A stretch of 64,000 bases of DNA from an uncultured Anaerolineae bacterium (GCA_934216615.1 CAKQCB010000004.1:310001-374000); one strand, 5' to 3'; numbered from the stretch's first letter, positions 1 through 8,161 are shown. Program-made: numbers and translations. The notes: a model not told the origin generated them from the sequence alone.

Positions 1-171
1 ATTGCAGGGGTCGAGGGCGCTTCCACTTTCGCGGAAGTCGTCACCGAACTATTCGGCACAGCCTTTGTTACGCAGGCGCAAGAAAAGCGCATTCGTTTCA
101 AGGCGCACAAAATGGCAAATATCCTCGCAAGCTACCTCCCATTTGGGAGCGTCAACAGTGAGGAATTTTAA
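1..171 (+). CDS. C-terminal end of an unidentified protein (5' truncated by window edge)
   Basis: Frame 1 is open from the first base to a TAA at 169-171, giving the last 56 residues of a gene that begins outside the window. The composition looks like real protein, with a hydrophobic stretch FAEVVTELFGTAFV followed by a basic segment QEKRIRFKAHKM. I do not recognise a domain. It runs in the same direction as the early genes that follow and is separated from them by two hairpins, so it probably belongs to the same plus-strand accessory block. Confidence 0.55.
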   Translation: MAGVEGASTFAEVVTELFGTAFVTQAQEKRIRFKAHKMANILASYLPFGSVNSEEF

Positions 172-200
172 AGGCTCCTGTTTTCACAAGAGCCTCTTTA
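172..200 (+). terminator. Hairpin just after the truncated gene, terminator-like
   Basis: AGGCTC (172-177) pairs with GAGCCT (190-195), and an inner TGT/ACA extends the stem. It is followed by CTTTAT, only a weak U-tract. It sits directly after the stop codon at 171, the usual place for an intrinsic terminator. Confidence 0.4.
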
Positions 201-206
201 TCAATC

Positions 207-238
207 AGGGGTGTTTGCGTTTGGCGACCGACACCCCT
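207..238 (+). promoter_or_regulatory. Perfect 8-bp inverted repeat in the leader of the next gene
   Basis: AGGGGTGT (207-214) and ACACCCCT (231-238) form a perfect stem around a 16-nt GC-containing loop. It lies 23 nt before the start at 261 and upstream of its Shine-Dalgarno sequence. It could be an RNA leader structure or a protein-binding site; no known riboswitch class is recognised. Confidence 0.35.
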
Positions 239-260
239 CATCAAAAGGGAGAGTACCACA

Positions 261-950
261 ATGCAAGATCAAGTTCAAAATCCGCTACAAGATTTCACAA
301 TTGGCCAGCGAGTCACTACAAAGGAAGCGTATGGGGTCGTCGTCGGCCAGACCGAAACCGCCGTCATCGTTTTTTGGGAAGATGATACGCTCACCAACGA
401 AGAACCCAATGACTTGAGCATCATTCGCACCCCTGAAAACCTCGCGCTTACCAATGTCATGATCCTGCGCGCTCGTGCCAAGAAGGTTGAGGAAGATGCC
501 CAGCGCGTCATTGATGCGAAATGGGCTGAGATTCGCCTCGAATTAGACCAGTATTTCGCGCAAGCCGAAAAGGCGAAACAAGCAGGGAAGGGGCTTGATG
601 AAGCCGCGCGAATCTTAGCGCTATCCATCAATGCTTCATCTGGCAGTACTCGCCCACACGCCAATATCAAAATAAGCTACCGTGAAACAGTCAAAGTTAA
701 TGACTTCGCCCAAGCGAAGCAATGGGTGATCGATAACAACCGCTTTGACGCGCTGGAAGTCAACGAACCCAAGCTAAAAGTTCTGGTCAAAGCAGGGCTA
801 GTGCCTAGCGAAATTGCAACTGCCGAACGTGTAGCTAGCCCTTCCATTGACAAGGATTTAAGCGCCTTGCTCACGCATGAACTCGTAGAAGTTCCTGCCC
901 AACCCGCATTGGAATCCGATGCCCCAACCACTGAAGCTGAGGCGCAATAA
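261..950 (+). CDS. Unrecognised 229-aa protein heading the early operon
   Basis: Start chosen at 261 because GGGAGAG lies about 7 nt upstream. The product has an N-terminal beta-rich stretch (residues about 8-55), a long charged helical region with coiled-coil character (about 65-125, KAKQAGKGLDEAARI), a small alpha/beta segment and an acidic, proline-rich tail ending TTEAEAQ. I recognise no family. Its stop overlaps the next start as TAATG (948-952), so the two are co-translated. It lies upstream of the exonuclease, methyltransferase and PRTRC genes in one direction. Confidence 0.7.
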   Translation: MQDQVQNPLQDFTIGQRVTTKEAYGVVVGQTETAVIVFWEDDTLTNEEPNDLSIIRTPENLALTNVMILRARAKKVEEDAQRVIDAKWAEIRLELDQYFAQAEKAKQAGKGLDEAARILALSINASSGSTRPHANIKISYRETVKVNDFAQAKQWVIDNNRFDALEVNEPKLKVLVKAGLVPSEIATAERVASPSIDKDLSALLTHELVEVPAQPALESDAPTTEAEAQ

Positions 951-1156
951 TGGATGCCAATACGCCTCCCGAAATCAACCACCTATCAAAATATGCTCCC
1001 ATTAAATTATGGGAGCTTCACCGCTTGGCGTTGGGCAAACTCAATGTCTCACCAGCGGACTTTCCTGCTACCTATTTCAAATCTTGGCAGGAGTTTCGCA
1101 AGGCCGTGATCTTTGAAATCGGCCTTCGCGGTCTGAAAGAGGTATCCAATGTGTAA
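950..1156 (+). CDS. Small unrecognised protein (68 aa)
   Basis: Begins inside the previous stop codon (TAATG) and overlaps the next gene by 8 nt, so it is held in a translationally coupled series. The product carries aromatic and charged motifs (KLWELHRLALGKLNVSP, SWQEFRKAVIFEIGLRGL) that suggest a compact helical domain. No family is recognised. Confidence 0.65.
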   Translation: MDANTPPEINHLSKYAPIKLWELHRLALGKLNVSPADFPATYFKSWQEFRKAVIFEIGLRGLKEVSNV

Positions 1157-1367
1157 TTCCCTATTCCAGTTGTACGTAAATGGACAACCACAAGGCACGC
1201 GCACAGATGAAGTTGCGTTTGCGAAGGAGCGTCTCGCTCACCATCTCGGCACGGAATTACAGTGGGCAGGCGTCGCAGGCAACGAAATGGCGATGCTCGA
1301 CGGCAATCTTTATCAGATCGTTAGCGCGGATTTACCCGCTGTCGAATACGAGGCTAGCCATGACTGA
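1149..1367 (+). CDS. Small unrecognised protein (72 aa)
   Basis: Starts within the end of the preceding gene and overlaps the exonuclease gene start (1360) by 8 nt. It is a small mixed alpha/beta protein with motifs ERLAHHLGTELQWAG and MLDGNLYQIVSADL. Its reality rests mainly on tight overlaps with neighbours on both sides and on sensible composition. Function unknown. Confidence 0.6.
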   Translation: MCNSLFQLYVNGQPQGTRTDEVAFAKERLAHHLGTELQWAGVAGNEMAMLDGNLYQIVSADLPAVEYEASHD

Positions 1368-2328
1368 GATCAACCGCAAGAAAGCACTGATAACCCGCAT
1401 GGTGCGCGGGGAAACATCCGGTTCTAAATCGCCCATGTGGCGCTGCACCACCAGCGAGGGCGATCAGGTGAACATCTTCTCGCACAACGACGCATGGAAG
1501 GACAGCTTCCGCTTATTCCGTGAAGCAGGGTACGGCGCTGAAATGATCTCAATGGCGCTGGATTCGGCGCTTGTATGGGAAACAGAACCCGTGATCATCA
1601 CGATGGTTCGTGATGGCAAGTGGTGGAACATTACAGGGGTAGACAAGCGCCCCATCGATGCAGTTCCAGACGCGCCATTCGTCCCCAATAACGCGCTCTA
1701 TAAAGAAGCGGTGCAGGATTGGGCGAAAGATATTTCCCGTAACGGTTTGCCTGTGGTTTATTGGGACACCGAGACCACTGGCTTGACCGCGCTTGATGAA
1801 ATCATCGAGATCGGGGTGATCGACGCTCACGGGGAGACTATCCTCAGTGAATTCATCCGGCCGTCGAAGCTGACGAAGGTGAACGAAACAATCCAAGAGA
1901 TCACAGGCATCAAGCCTGAATCGCTCGTTAATGCCCTAACCTTCCCTACGATGTACCCGTACATCGCGGAAGCCCTGAACGGAAAAATTTGGCTCATCTA
2001 CAACGCCAAATACGACACGGCCATGCTTGATAACGTTTGCTTGCGGCATGGGCTGAAGCCGATTCGCCCACTGGCCGTTTACTGCGTAATGGAACGATTC
2101 GCTGAGTGGAGTGGCGAGTGGAAAGAAACTCACTTCGCCAGCAAGAAGCTCACCGAGGCTTGCGAAATTCTCAATGTCCAATTAGATGATGCCCACTGCG
2201 CTATTGAAGATGCCTTTGCTACCTACAAGGTGGTGCAGGCGCTCGCCAATGGGGTCGCGCCAACCTTGTCTAGCCAGCTTAGCGACTTCACCGACGATTC
2301 GCTAGGCGCTCCGCTCTCAGCCAACTAA
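1360..2328 (+). CDS. DnaQ-like 3'-5' exonuclease (DEDD superfamily) with N-terminal extension
   Basis: The C-terminal half (residues about 120-310) carries the three DnaQ exonuclease motifs: ExoI YWDTETTG, ExoII YNAKYDTAML and ExoIII AHCAIEDAFATY. The H...D arrangement of ExoIII marks the DEDDh type. Such enzymes trim 3' ends of DNA or RNA and act as proofreading subunits or phage nucleases. The N-terminal ~110 residues (TRMVRGETSGSKSPMWRCTT) are a separate small domain I cannot name. Start 1360 was preferred because the longer frame upstream overlaps the previous gene entirely. Confidence 0.85.
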   Translation: MTEINRKKALITRMVRGETSGSKSPMWRCTTSEGDQVNIFSHNDAWKDSFRLFREAGYGAEMISMALDSALVWETEPVIITMVRDGKWWNITGVDKRPIDAVPDAPFVPNNALYKEAVQDWAKDISRNGLPVVYWDTETTGLTALDEIIEIGVIDAHGETILSEFIRPSKLTKVNETIQEITGIKPESLVNALTFPTMYPYIAEALNGKIWLIYNAKYDTAMLDNVCLRHGLKPIRPLAVYCVMERFAEWSGEWKETHFASKKLTEACEILNVQLDDAHCAIEDAFATYKVVQALANGVAPTLSSQLSDFTDDSLGAPLSAN

Positions 2329-2382
2329 TTTTCCGCAGGTGCGGAATATCTTTTCTGCACCTGCTTACAAGGATAAACAAAA

Positions 2383-2655
2383 ATGTTTAATGAATGTATG
2401 TGGTGTGGCGGCGAAGGAAAGTATTGGGACGACATCTTAGAAGCTGATGTCTGGTGCGAAATCTGTGGTGGGGATGGCAAGTACCATGAATCAGCAGGTG
2501 ACGCTTTCGAAGATTGGGATTGCTTTTTCATGCCACCAATCCCAACCCCGGCAGATTTGCTAGATGAACTTTACGCCGACGTGCTTCCTCTCGAACCTCG
2601 CTATGTGTGGGTTCGTGCTGATGGCTCGATTGATTCTTACCCAATTCCATTCTAG
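2383..2655 (+). CDS. DnaJ-type CxxCxGxG zinc-finger protein (90 aa)
   Basis: Two cysteine knuckles, CMWCGGEGKYW and WCEICGGDGKY, match the paired CxxCxGxG repeats of DnaJ zinc domains, so it probably binds one zinc ion. The rest is acidic and proline-rich with no J domain. It may be a small phage adaptor or nucleic-acid/protein-binding factor; the role is unknown. It is co-directional with flanking genes, and the methyltransferase starts 10 nt after its stop. Confidence 0.7.
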   Translation: MFNECMWCGGEGKYWDDILEADVWCEICGGDGKYHESAGDAFEDWDCFFMPPIPTPADLLDELYADVLPLEPRYVWVRADGSIDSYPIPF

Positions 2656-2665
2656 GAGATGATCG

Positions 2666-4096
2666 ATGTATAACAGCACGTTCTATCCCACACCAGCACC
2701 CCTTATCGAGCGCATGGTTGCCCCGCTTGTGGAGGAAATTGAAGCGGGCAGCCACCGCTGGCCTTATCGTACCCGTGTACTGCCGGGCAGGCGAATCCTT
2801 GAACCTTCCGCAGGGAAGGGCGACATTGTTGATTATCTGGTCGAAAACTTTCAAATCTCCAAAAGCAATATCAAATGTATTGAGTTGGAGCCTGATTTGC
2901 GAGCAACGCTTGTCGGCAAGGAATACACCGTCATTGATAGTGATTTCCTTGCCTACTCTGACCCCTACACCTTTGATTTGATTGTGATGAATCCCCCATT
3001 TGATGATGGAGATTCACATCTACTCAAAGCGTGGAGCGTCCTAGCACCAGAAGGCAATCTCATTTGCCTACTCAATGCCGAAACCCTCTTAAATCCCTAC
3101 ACCAACGAACGCACCCTTTTAACCACGCTCATCAAACAGCATGGCCGTTTTGAAGTCATCGGCTCAGCTTTTGCTGATGCGGAACGAGCAACCGATGTCA
3201 ATGTGGCAATCGTCTGGATGACCAAGCCAGCCGTCGAAAAGACCACTGATTTTAGCGATTCGTTCTTTGAACGCGATCAGGAGTTAGGTTCGACGGAATA
3301 CAACGCTAACCCGCTTGCTGTAAAAGAAGGGGTTAAGTCGTTGGTTGCTCAATACCAGCGTGCCGCCCAATTACTGGTGGAGCGCGACCGGATTCATAAT
3401 GAAATCGCTTTTTATACCAAACCCACAACTTTTCATGTTGAGGGTAAGGATTACCGCAAGTTAGAAGAAATGCACACCCAACTCAAGGAAGCATTCTGGC
3501 GGTATCTATTCCAGAAAACCCAACTCGGCAAAATCACCACCTCCGGCTTTCAACGCGACTTTGAAATGGAAGTCGCTGCGCAATCTAAACTTGCTTTCTC
3601 TGAAGCGAATATCTATACCGTGATCAGCAAATTCGCAGGCAACCGCGATGCCATCATGGAGCGGTGCATTGTCGAGGCGTTTGATCGGGTTACAAAACTC
3701 CACAAAAAGAACAGCACCCATACCGAGGGCTGGAAAACCAATAAGTCATGGAAGCTCAACAAAAAGATCATTTACCCCTACGGCATTCGCAATGAATGGA
3801 GTTGGGGAGTTGATTATCGCCAGCGTGACTTGTTTGAGGATTTGGATAAGGCGATCTGTTTTATTCAAGGGATTGATTACAACAGTATTTTAAGCACCGC
3901 CACAGCGATTGAAGATCACTGCATGAAAATAAATCGCGGAGAAATCAACTATGCCACTGAATTTGAATCCCGCTTCTTCACCATACGCCTATTTAAAAAG
4001 GGGACGACTCATCTCGTATTCAAAGATTTAGCCATTTTAGATGCCCTCAATCTTGCCGCGGCTAAGGGCAAGAACTGGGTCGGTGGAGGGTATTGA
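2666..4096 (+). CDS. DNA N6-adenine methyltransferase with DUF4942-like C-terminus
   Basis: The N-terminal domain (residues about 1-200) is a class I SAM-dependent methyltransferase: SAM-binding ILEPSAGKGDIVDYL, an acidic strand end CIELEPDL and catalytic motif IV DLIVMNPPFDDG, typical of N6-adenine enzymes. The ~270-residue C-terminal part (YNANPLAVKEGVKSLVAQYQ through the FERD and GID motifs) resembles the DUF4942 region that phages fuse to such methyltransferases. AGGAG lies 7 nt upstream of 2666. No restriction nuclease is adjacent, so it is probably a self-protecting phage methylase. Its stop lies 2 nt before the next start. Confidence 0.8.
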   Translation: MYNSTFYPTPAPLIERMVAPLVEEIEAGSHRWPYRTRVLPGRRILEPSAGKGDIVDYLVENFQISKSNIKCIELEPDLRATLVGKEYTVIDSDFLAYSDPYTFDLIVMNPPFDDGDSHLLKAWSVLAPEGNLICLLNAETLLNPYTNERTLLTTLIKQHGRFEVIGSAFADAERATDVNVAIVWMTKPAVEKTTDFSDSFFERDQELGSTEYNANPLAVKEGVKSLVAQYQRAAQLLVERDRIHNEIAFYTKPTTFHVEGKDYRKLEEMHTQLKEAFWRYLFQKTQLGKITTSGFQRDFEMEVAAQSKLAFSEANIYTVISKFAGNRDAIMERCIVEAFDRVTKLHKKNSTHTEGWKTNKSWKLNKKIIYPYGIRNEWSWGVDYRQRDLFEDLDKAICFIQGIDYNSILSTATAIEDHCMKINRGEINYATEFESRFFTIRLFKKGTTHLVFKDLAILDALNLAAAKGKNWVGGGY

Positions 4097-4098
4097 TC

Positions 4099-4644
4099 AT
4101 GACCGATGAACAAGAAACTACGGTGGAATTTCCCCCAACAGTGATCACATTAGCAATTCCGCCAGCGAGCGCAGAAAGTCAAGCAATCACACTATTAATT
4201 CAGCGTGGTGAGCTTGCGCACGTGCGACTGTTCGATAAGGGGACAGATTTGCATACAGTGATCGAAGCGGCATATACAGCGCTTGCAAGTGTTGAGGCTG
4301 CCCCCCCAGTTGTTCCAGAGCCTAAACCTGAACCTAAACCCGCAAAGCCCAAAGCAGAAGTGAGCGTAAAGCAATCTGAAGCCCCAGCGCCTGCACCGGA
4401 ACCTATGATCACTATTCAGCTTAAGAAGGCGACCAAGCGAATCCCCGAAAAGAATCTCACTTTTGCAGGGGAAGGGGATGATATCAAGAAATTAGCAATC
4501 GACATTGTAACCAAACTCGTGGGAGGCAACCTTTGGGACGGTCAATCCCACCTTCATATTGAGGATGTGCCGGGCACTTGGAAGAAGATGGCACACCTGA
4601 TCGATAAAGAAATGTCCCTGTTTTCCCTTGCCGATTTCATTTAA
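4099..4644 (+). CDS. PRTRC protein E-like candidate with proline/lysine-rich linker
   Basis: 181-aa protein with an N-terminal alpha/beta domain (LTFLIQ-like segment LLIQRGELAHVRLFDKGTDL), a proline-, lysine- and alanine-rich linker (residues about 75-105), and a conserved-looking C-terminal module (TIQLKKATKRIPEKNLTFAG to the end). It occupies the position of protein E, directly before protein C in PRTRC (ParB-related, ThiF-related) cassettes. Sequence similarity alone would not let me assign it, so the call is mostly contextual. Starting at 4099 rather than the in-frame TTG at 4093 avoids overlapping the methylase. Confidence 0.45.
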   Translation: MTDEQETTVEFPPTVITLAIPPASAESQAITLLIQRGELAHVRLFDKGTDLHTVIEAAYTALASVEAAPPVVPEPKPEPKPAKPKAEVSVKQSEAPAPAPEPMITIQLKKATKRIPEKNLTFAGEGDDIKKLAIDIVTKLVGGNLWDGQSHLHIEDVPGTWKKMAHLIDKEMSLFSLADFI

Positions 4645-4677
4645 CCCGTTTCAACGAAGCGGATGAAAGGATCAACC

Positions 4678-4893
4678 ATGACCGAACAACACACCCAACA
4701 AGCGCGCGTTTTCAAAGTAGGAACCACACGTATTGTGGAAGATGAATCCATGCGCGGGTTGAGCAACGATGAAGTGCGCACTTTGTTGAAAGCCACATAT
4801 CCCGAAGTTGCAAATGCAACGATTCGTGAGACCACAGCGACTACAGGTGAACCTGTGGTTGAGTTCTTGCCCCAACCCGGGCGCAAAGGATAA
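4678..4893 (+). CDS. PRTRC system protein C (ubiquitin-like beta-grasp family)
   Basis: 71-aa product matching the protein C pattern and usual length of about 70 aa: an early arginine-hydrophobic strand ARVFKVGTTRI, then LSNDEVRTLLKATYPEVANAT, then a strand pair ending GEPVVEFLPQP and a C-terminal GRKG. Protein C is described as a prokaryotic ubiquitin-like fold, whose C-terminal glycine would be the adenylation/conjugation end. AAAGGA sits 7 nt before 4678. It is followed by F-, B- and ThiF-like genes, which makes the identification much stronger than sequence alone. Confidence 0.75.
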   Translation: MTEQHTQQARVFKVGTTRIVEDESMRGLSNDEVRTLLKATYPEVANATIRETTATTGEPVVEFLPQPGRKG

Positions 4894-4896
4894 GGG

Positions 4897-5160
4897 ATGC
4901 CTACCCTGTTGATGAATACCCAGCAGCTGCTTACGGTATTACAAGACGCCCCAGAATTGGAGTTGAAGGGAACGGTACTTCTTAAGGAGCGCCGTTCCGC
5001 AGGGTTTGCCCCTGCCTACGATACTCCGTCCAATGAGCTTTATGAAGCTATTTGTGAAGTTGTGGAATACACAGAGCGCTGTGCTTGGTACTCGCGAGTC
5101 TTAAGAGGACTCACGGCAGTTCCCTTGACTTCCGTTTCAGTATTGGACTATGGGCTATGA
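4897..5160 (+). CDS. Small PRTRC-cassette protein of unknown function (87 aa)
   Basis: Starts 3 nt after protein C and overlaps the next gene by ATGA (5157-5160), so it is embedded in the cassette. The product has an N-terminal helix (TQQLLTVLQDAPELELKG), a basic middle (LKERRSAGFAPAYD) and a cysteine near the end (YTERCAWYSRVL). No family is recognised. It may be a lineage-specific partner of proteins C and F. Confidence 0.6.
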   Translation: MPTLLMNTQQLLTVLQDAPELELKGTVLLKERRSAGFAPAYDTPSNELYEAICEVVEYTERCAWYSRVLRGLTAVPLTSVSVLDYGL

Positions 5161-5969
5161 ACACGTTGATAGAAACCCTATCCGGATTGACTGAAGTCAC
5201 ACACGCTCATCCTCGTCTACTTCTTGCAAATACCGTTGCATGGCTTGATCCAGTAGGGCCAGTTGATGAGCTTGATGAACCCCAATACGACCATGGAATG
5301 GGGATTTATGCGCTGGCAGTTGTCAGAAAGGTATTCCCTGACATCTATGCAAAAGCGCTTGAGATGATGGAGCATTTCTCACTTGACCATATCACGGCAG
5401 AAATCTGCACTGAAATTACTCAGAAAGGGATTCCGGTGGATGGCATCGAGTTTTTGATGTATGGAATCCCAATACCTGCATATGGTTTTGATACCGATTT
5501 ATCCATCTATCCCAACCTTCATCCTGTCTTGCAGGCACTTGGTTTAGACCCCGAGGAAGGTGAAGAGATTCTCACTACTCCCTTTTTCGTTGCATGCTCA
5601 AGATTGGCAGAAAGCCTTCAAGAAATTGAGGCTGCGGACTGGAAAAATGTCTATCTGTTCATGCGGTGGGTTACCTCAGACAGTGGCAATACTACGGTTG
5701 ACTATGCTTTTGAAGAGATGGATTTCAATCCGCTTTCTTGGCTGATCCCTGAAGAAGTTCAGCTTGCAATTGAGATCATCACAGAAGCAAACAGCATTAT
5801 GGAATCAGTATCCAAGGGGATAGCGTTCCTCAACAATAACGAACAGGCGATGGAAGCATTCACGCGCAATTTTAAATTCGCGCAAGCAACGTTTTTAAAG
5901 GGAGAAGAAGCGAATGGAATCACAGAGCTTGAACTTGACTGGCCCGAAATTAGTTCGAGCGCTCAATGA
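5157..5969 (+). CDS. Putative PRTRC system protein F
   Basis: 270-aa soluble acidic protein. The segment FLMYGIPIPAYGFDTDL followed by a leucine/proline-rich stretch resembles the conserved centre of PRTRC protein F, and its place between protein C and protein B matches the family gene order. Start 5157 is set by the ATGA overlap with the upstream gene. The downstream gene starts 56 nt before its stop, a long overlap implying coupled translation. The biochemical role of protein F is not known. Moderate confidence, because the match rests on one motif plus context. Confidence 0.55.
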   Translation: MNTLIETLSGLTEVTHAHPRLLLANTVAWLDPVGPVDELDEPQYDHGMGIYALAVVRKVFPDIYAKALEMMEHFSLDHITAEICTEITQKGIPVDGIEFLMYGIPIPAYGFDTDLSIYPNLHPVLQALGLDPEEGEEILTTPFFVACSRLAESLQEIEAADWKNVYLFMRWVTSDSGNTTVDYAFEEMDFNPLSWLIPEEVQLAIEIITEANSIMESVSKGIAFLNNNEQAMEAFTRNFKFAQATFLKGEEANGITELELDWPEISSSAQ

Positions 5970-6630
5970 GGAACCTTCATTGGTGCTGAGTTTCTATAGT
6001 TATGGGGTCATGCTACGCAAAAGAATAAACAACAAGGTGAGTGAGTACCCAGTTGACCCTGCGCACATTGTTTTGGCGTTATCAGCCAAAGTCGTTTTTG
6101 ATACGGGGCTTATCTCGCGCCAAACCATTCTCGTTCGCCAAGTTGGTGCAGCGACAACGCTTGTTGAGTATCGCGCCCCTGAAATCACTGGATTGTTTTT
6201 AGAAGGATCAGAAACACCCCTTAGAATCCCGCTCCCGGGTCTTGTTTTAGTTCGACGCAGTGATGGTAGTAATGGGGGCACTCGGTACGCGCTTTTTGCA
6301 GTCAAGAAGCGCCCTGAAACATTGGAAATCCCATTATTTCACCCACCGTTACCTAACGTCTATCAGCATGGTGACATCTGCTGGGGATCGGTCAAACGTG
6401 CCCCTAAAGCGAATACTATCCAAGCAAATTCGCTGCAATCGGACTGGACAGCATTCCTTGGGTCTCCATTTGGCAATCACGCCGTAGAGGGCAAAAGCAA
6501 ATCTCAAAAGCGAGACATACGGGCATTGCTCACCTACTTAGATGCTGAAGGAGCAAAAACCTATCCCAAAAGTGATTTGATTCCAACAAAACAAACGCTT
6601 GGCAATATTGTGGAGGAGATTTCCCAATGA
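5914..6630 (+). CDS. PRTRC system protein B (E2/UBC-like fold)
   Basis: 238-aa protein with the hallmark region of PRTRC protein B at residues about 140-190: a PPLPNVYQHGDICWGS block followed by SDWTAFLGSPFGNHAV. The cysteine in DICWGS is at the place proposed for the catalytic cysteine of E2-like (ubiquitin-carrier) domains. The N-terminus is beta-rich. GGGAGAAGAAG precedes the start. It overlaps the ThiF gene by ATGA. Within the cassette it would accept the activated ubiquitin-like protein C from the ThiF enzyme; that is inference from the fold families. Confidence 0.75.
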   Translation: MESQSLNLTGPKLVRALNEEPSLVLSFYSYGVMLRKRINNKVSEYPVDPAHIVLALSAKVVFDTGLISRQTILVRQVGAATTLVEYRAPEITGLFLEGSETPLRIPLPGLVLVRRSDGSNGGTRYALFAVKKRPETLEIPLFHPPLPNVYQHGDICWGSVKRAPKANTIQANSLQSDWTAFLGSPFGNHAVEGKSKSQKRDIRALLTYLDAEGAKTYPKSDLIPTKQTLGNIVEEISQ

Positions 6631-7397
6631 CGAATACATTTGATCCTCGCAATCTTTTTGGCACCATCGCCATTGTGGGCTTGGGAGGCACAGGCGCTCA
6701 GGTTGCGCGTTCAGTGGCGCGTATGGTTTATGACCTGAAAACCAACGGAGCATATCAAGTGCCAAGTATTCTACTGATTGACCCCGATATTGTGGAAGAA
6801 AAGAATGTCGGGCGTCAACTCTACACGGAAGCAGACATCGGGCACTACAAGGCGGATGTCTTGATGCGTCGCTTCAATCAGGCATTGGGGTTGAGCATTT
6901 CAGCGATCACCCAGCCGTTCGATGCAAATTTTGTTGAGTATGGGTCGGTGCTTGTGGGCGCAGTTGACAATCACCTTGCCCGGCGTGAACTTCATAAATA
7001 CAAAGGCGTTTGGATTGATGCAGGCAATCACTTCGATTCCGGCCAAGTCATCATTGGCAACCTCAATGATCACCGAACTGCATTAAATTACCTTTCGGGC
7101 GCTCCCAGCGGACAATTCCCGAATCTACCCAATGCCGGGCTGATCTTCCCATCGTTACTCGAACCTGAAACCCCTAAAGCCCAACCCGTAGATGTTTCTT
7201 GCGCCGATCTCGTCGCCAGTCGCGAGCAAGACCTGTTTATCAATGACTGGATGGCCATGGTGACATCTCAATACATTTATAAATTGCTTCATCGGCAGCC
7301 GATTCATTCCTTCATGAGCTACATCAGTGCTGAATCAATGAGTGTCCGGAGTGTTCCCATCGATGCCGATTCACTGAAGTCTTATCTAGAAAATTAA
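6627..7397 (+). CDS. PRTRC system ThiF-family adenylyltransferase (E1-like)
   Basis: 256-aa E1/ThiF/MoeB superfamily enzyme. Visible motifs are the Rossmann loop AIVGLGGTGAQVARS, the acidic strand LLIDPDIVEEKNVGRQLY with the conserved arginine, IGHYKADVLMRRFN, and a later cysteine segment VSCADLVASREQDLFIND like the PRTRC ThiF signature. Such enzymes adenylate the C-terminal glycine of a ubiquitin-like protein. Translation is coupled to protein B by ATGA. The JAB-type PRTRC protein A and the PRTRC ParB are not seen next to it, so the cassette is incomplete here or split. Confidence 0.85.
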   Translation: MTNTFDPRNLFGTIAIVGLGGTGAQVARSVARMVYDLKTNGAYQVPSILLIDPDIVEEKNVGRQLYTEADIGHYKADVLMRRFNQALGLSISAITQPFDANFVEYGSVLVGAVDNHLARRELHKYKGVWIDAGNHFDSGQVIIGNLNDHRTALNYLSGAPSGQFPNLPNAGLIFPSLLEPETPKAQPVDVSCADLVASREQDLFINDWMAMVTSQYIYKLLHRQPIHSFMSYISAESMSVRSVPIDADSLKSYLEN

Positions 7398-7484
7398 CCT
7401 TTAACACTTAGCTGAACCATATGGCATGACAAATATGCCAGCAAGCTCGGTGACGACGGGAAATACATCGAAATAGAAGATTCG

Positions 7485-7655
7485 ATGAACTATAAGGTCA
7501 AAAAGCGGAAAGTTTACATCGGGGATATTACCGACCTTAATTTTTCAATGAACGGCTACTTAATCATTGAAACCGAATCCAATACTCTTCAAGTAGATGG
7601 CTTTAAAGAAGCCTGTTTTGTTATGAAATTCGTCATTGATCACCTTGCTGGTTGA
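7485..7655 (+). CDS. Possible small protein (56 aa), maybe the 3' remnant of a longer gene
   Basis: ATG at 7485 opens a 56-residue frame (KVKKRKVYIGDITDLNF ... MKFVIDHLAG) ending in TGA. The frame stays open upstream to about 7427 without a standard start and with coding-like residues (WHDKYASKLGDDGKY), so it may be a decayed longer gene. No strong Shine-Dalgarno sequence. It fills most of the 300-nt gap between the ThiF gene and 7702; nothing else is seen there. Confidence 0.4.
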   Translation: MNYKVKKRKVYIGDITDLNFSMNGYLIIETESNTLQVDGFKEACFVMKFVIDHLAG

Positions 7656-7701
7656 GCAGTAAACACATTCTGTATCCCTATGGGGATTTTGAGAGGAAAT
7701 C

Positions 7702-8082
7702 ATGAATAAAAACAAGAAGGGATGGGGATTCCCCATTAACTCGAAAAAGGCTCACTACTTCGATGGAGATTCAATGAGCCTATGTAATCGTTGGATGTTT
7801 TTGGGGGAACTTGAAGATGATAACCACGATTCTCCCGATAACTGCGCGTCGTGCAAAACAAAACTAACAAAGAAATATGGGATTAACACTGTCAATCCCG
7901 CGGAGCCTCGATGCCCTACATGCGAGGGGAAACTGAAAAACGTCCTAGTTAATCGTTACGACGACGAGCTAGGCGAGATTGAGTATTCCTATGCGCGTTG
8001 CCAACGCTGCAAATGGAATGACCACGATGCTGTGCGTGACGTTTTTTTTGGTGACGCAGACCAATCTGTTTTTAGTGATTGA
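7702..8082 (+). CDS. Zinc-ribbon protein (126 aa)
   Basis: Carries three CxxC knuckles: DNCASCKTK, PRCPTCEGK and ARCQRCKWND. The last two can form one zinc ribbon, with the first probably part of another site. GAGAGGAAATC precedes the ATG. It is followed by another small CxxC protein, suggesting a family of small nucleic-acid- or protein-binding early phage factors. Specific function unknown. Confidence 0.65.
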   Translation: MNKNKKGWGFPINSKKAHYFDGDSMSLCNRWMFLGELEDDNHDSPDNCASCKTKLTKKYGINTVNPAEPRCPTCEGKLKNVLVNRYDDELGEIEYSYARCQRCKWNDHDAVRDVFFGDADQSVFSD

Positions 8083-8161
8083 ACACCTATTAGCCCGCGC
8101 TTGATGGAGAGGGCAACAACAATGCACTTCCTGTAAACACAAGAAGAAACGAGAGAGAGAA

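Noticed and set aside
2666..4096. A complete restriction-modification system with the methyltransferase
   Set aside because: No restriction endonuclease gene lies on either side; neighbours are a zinc-finger protein and the PRTRC genes.
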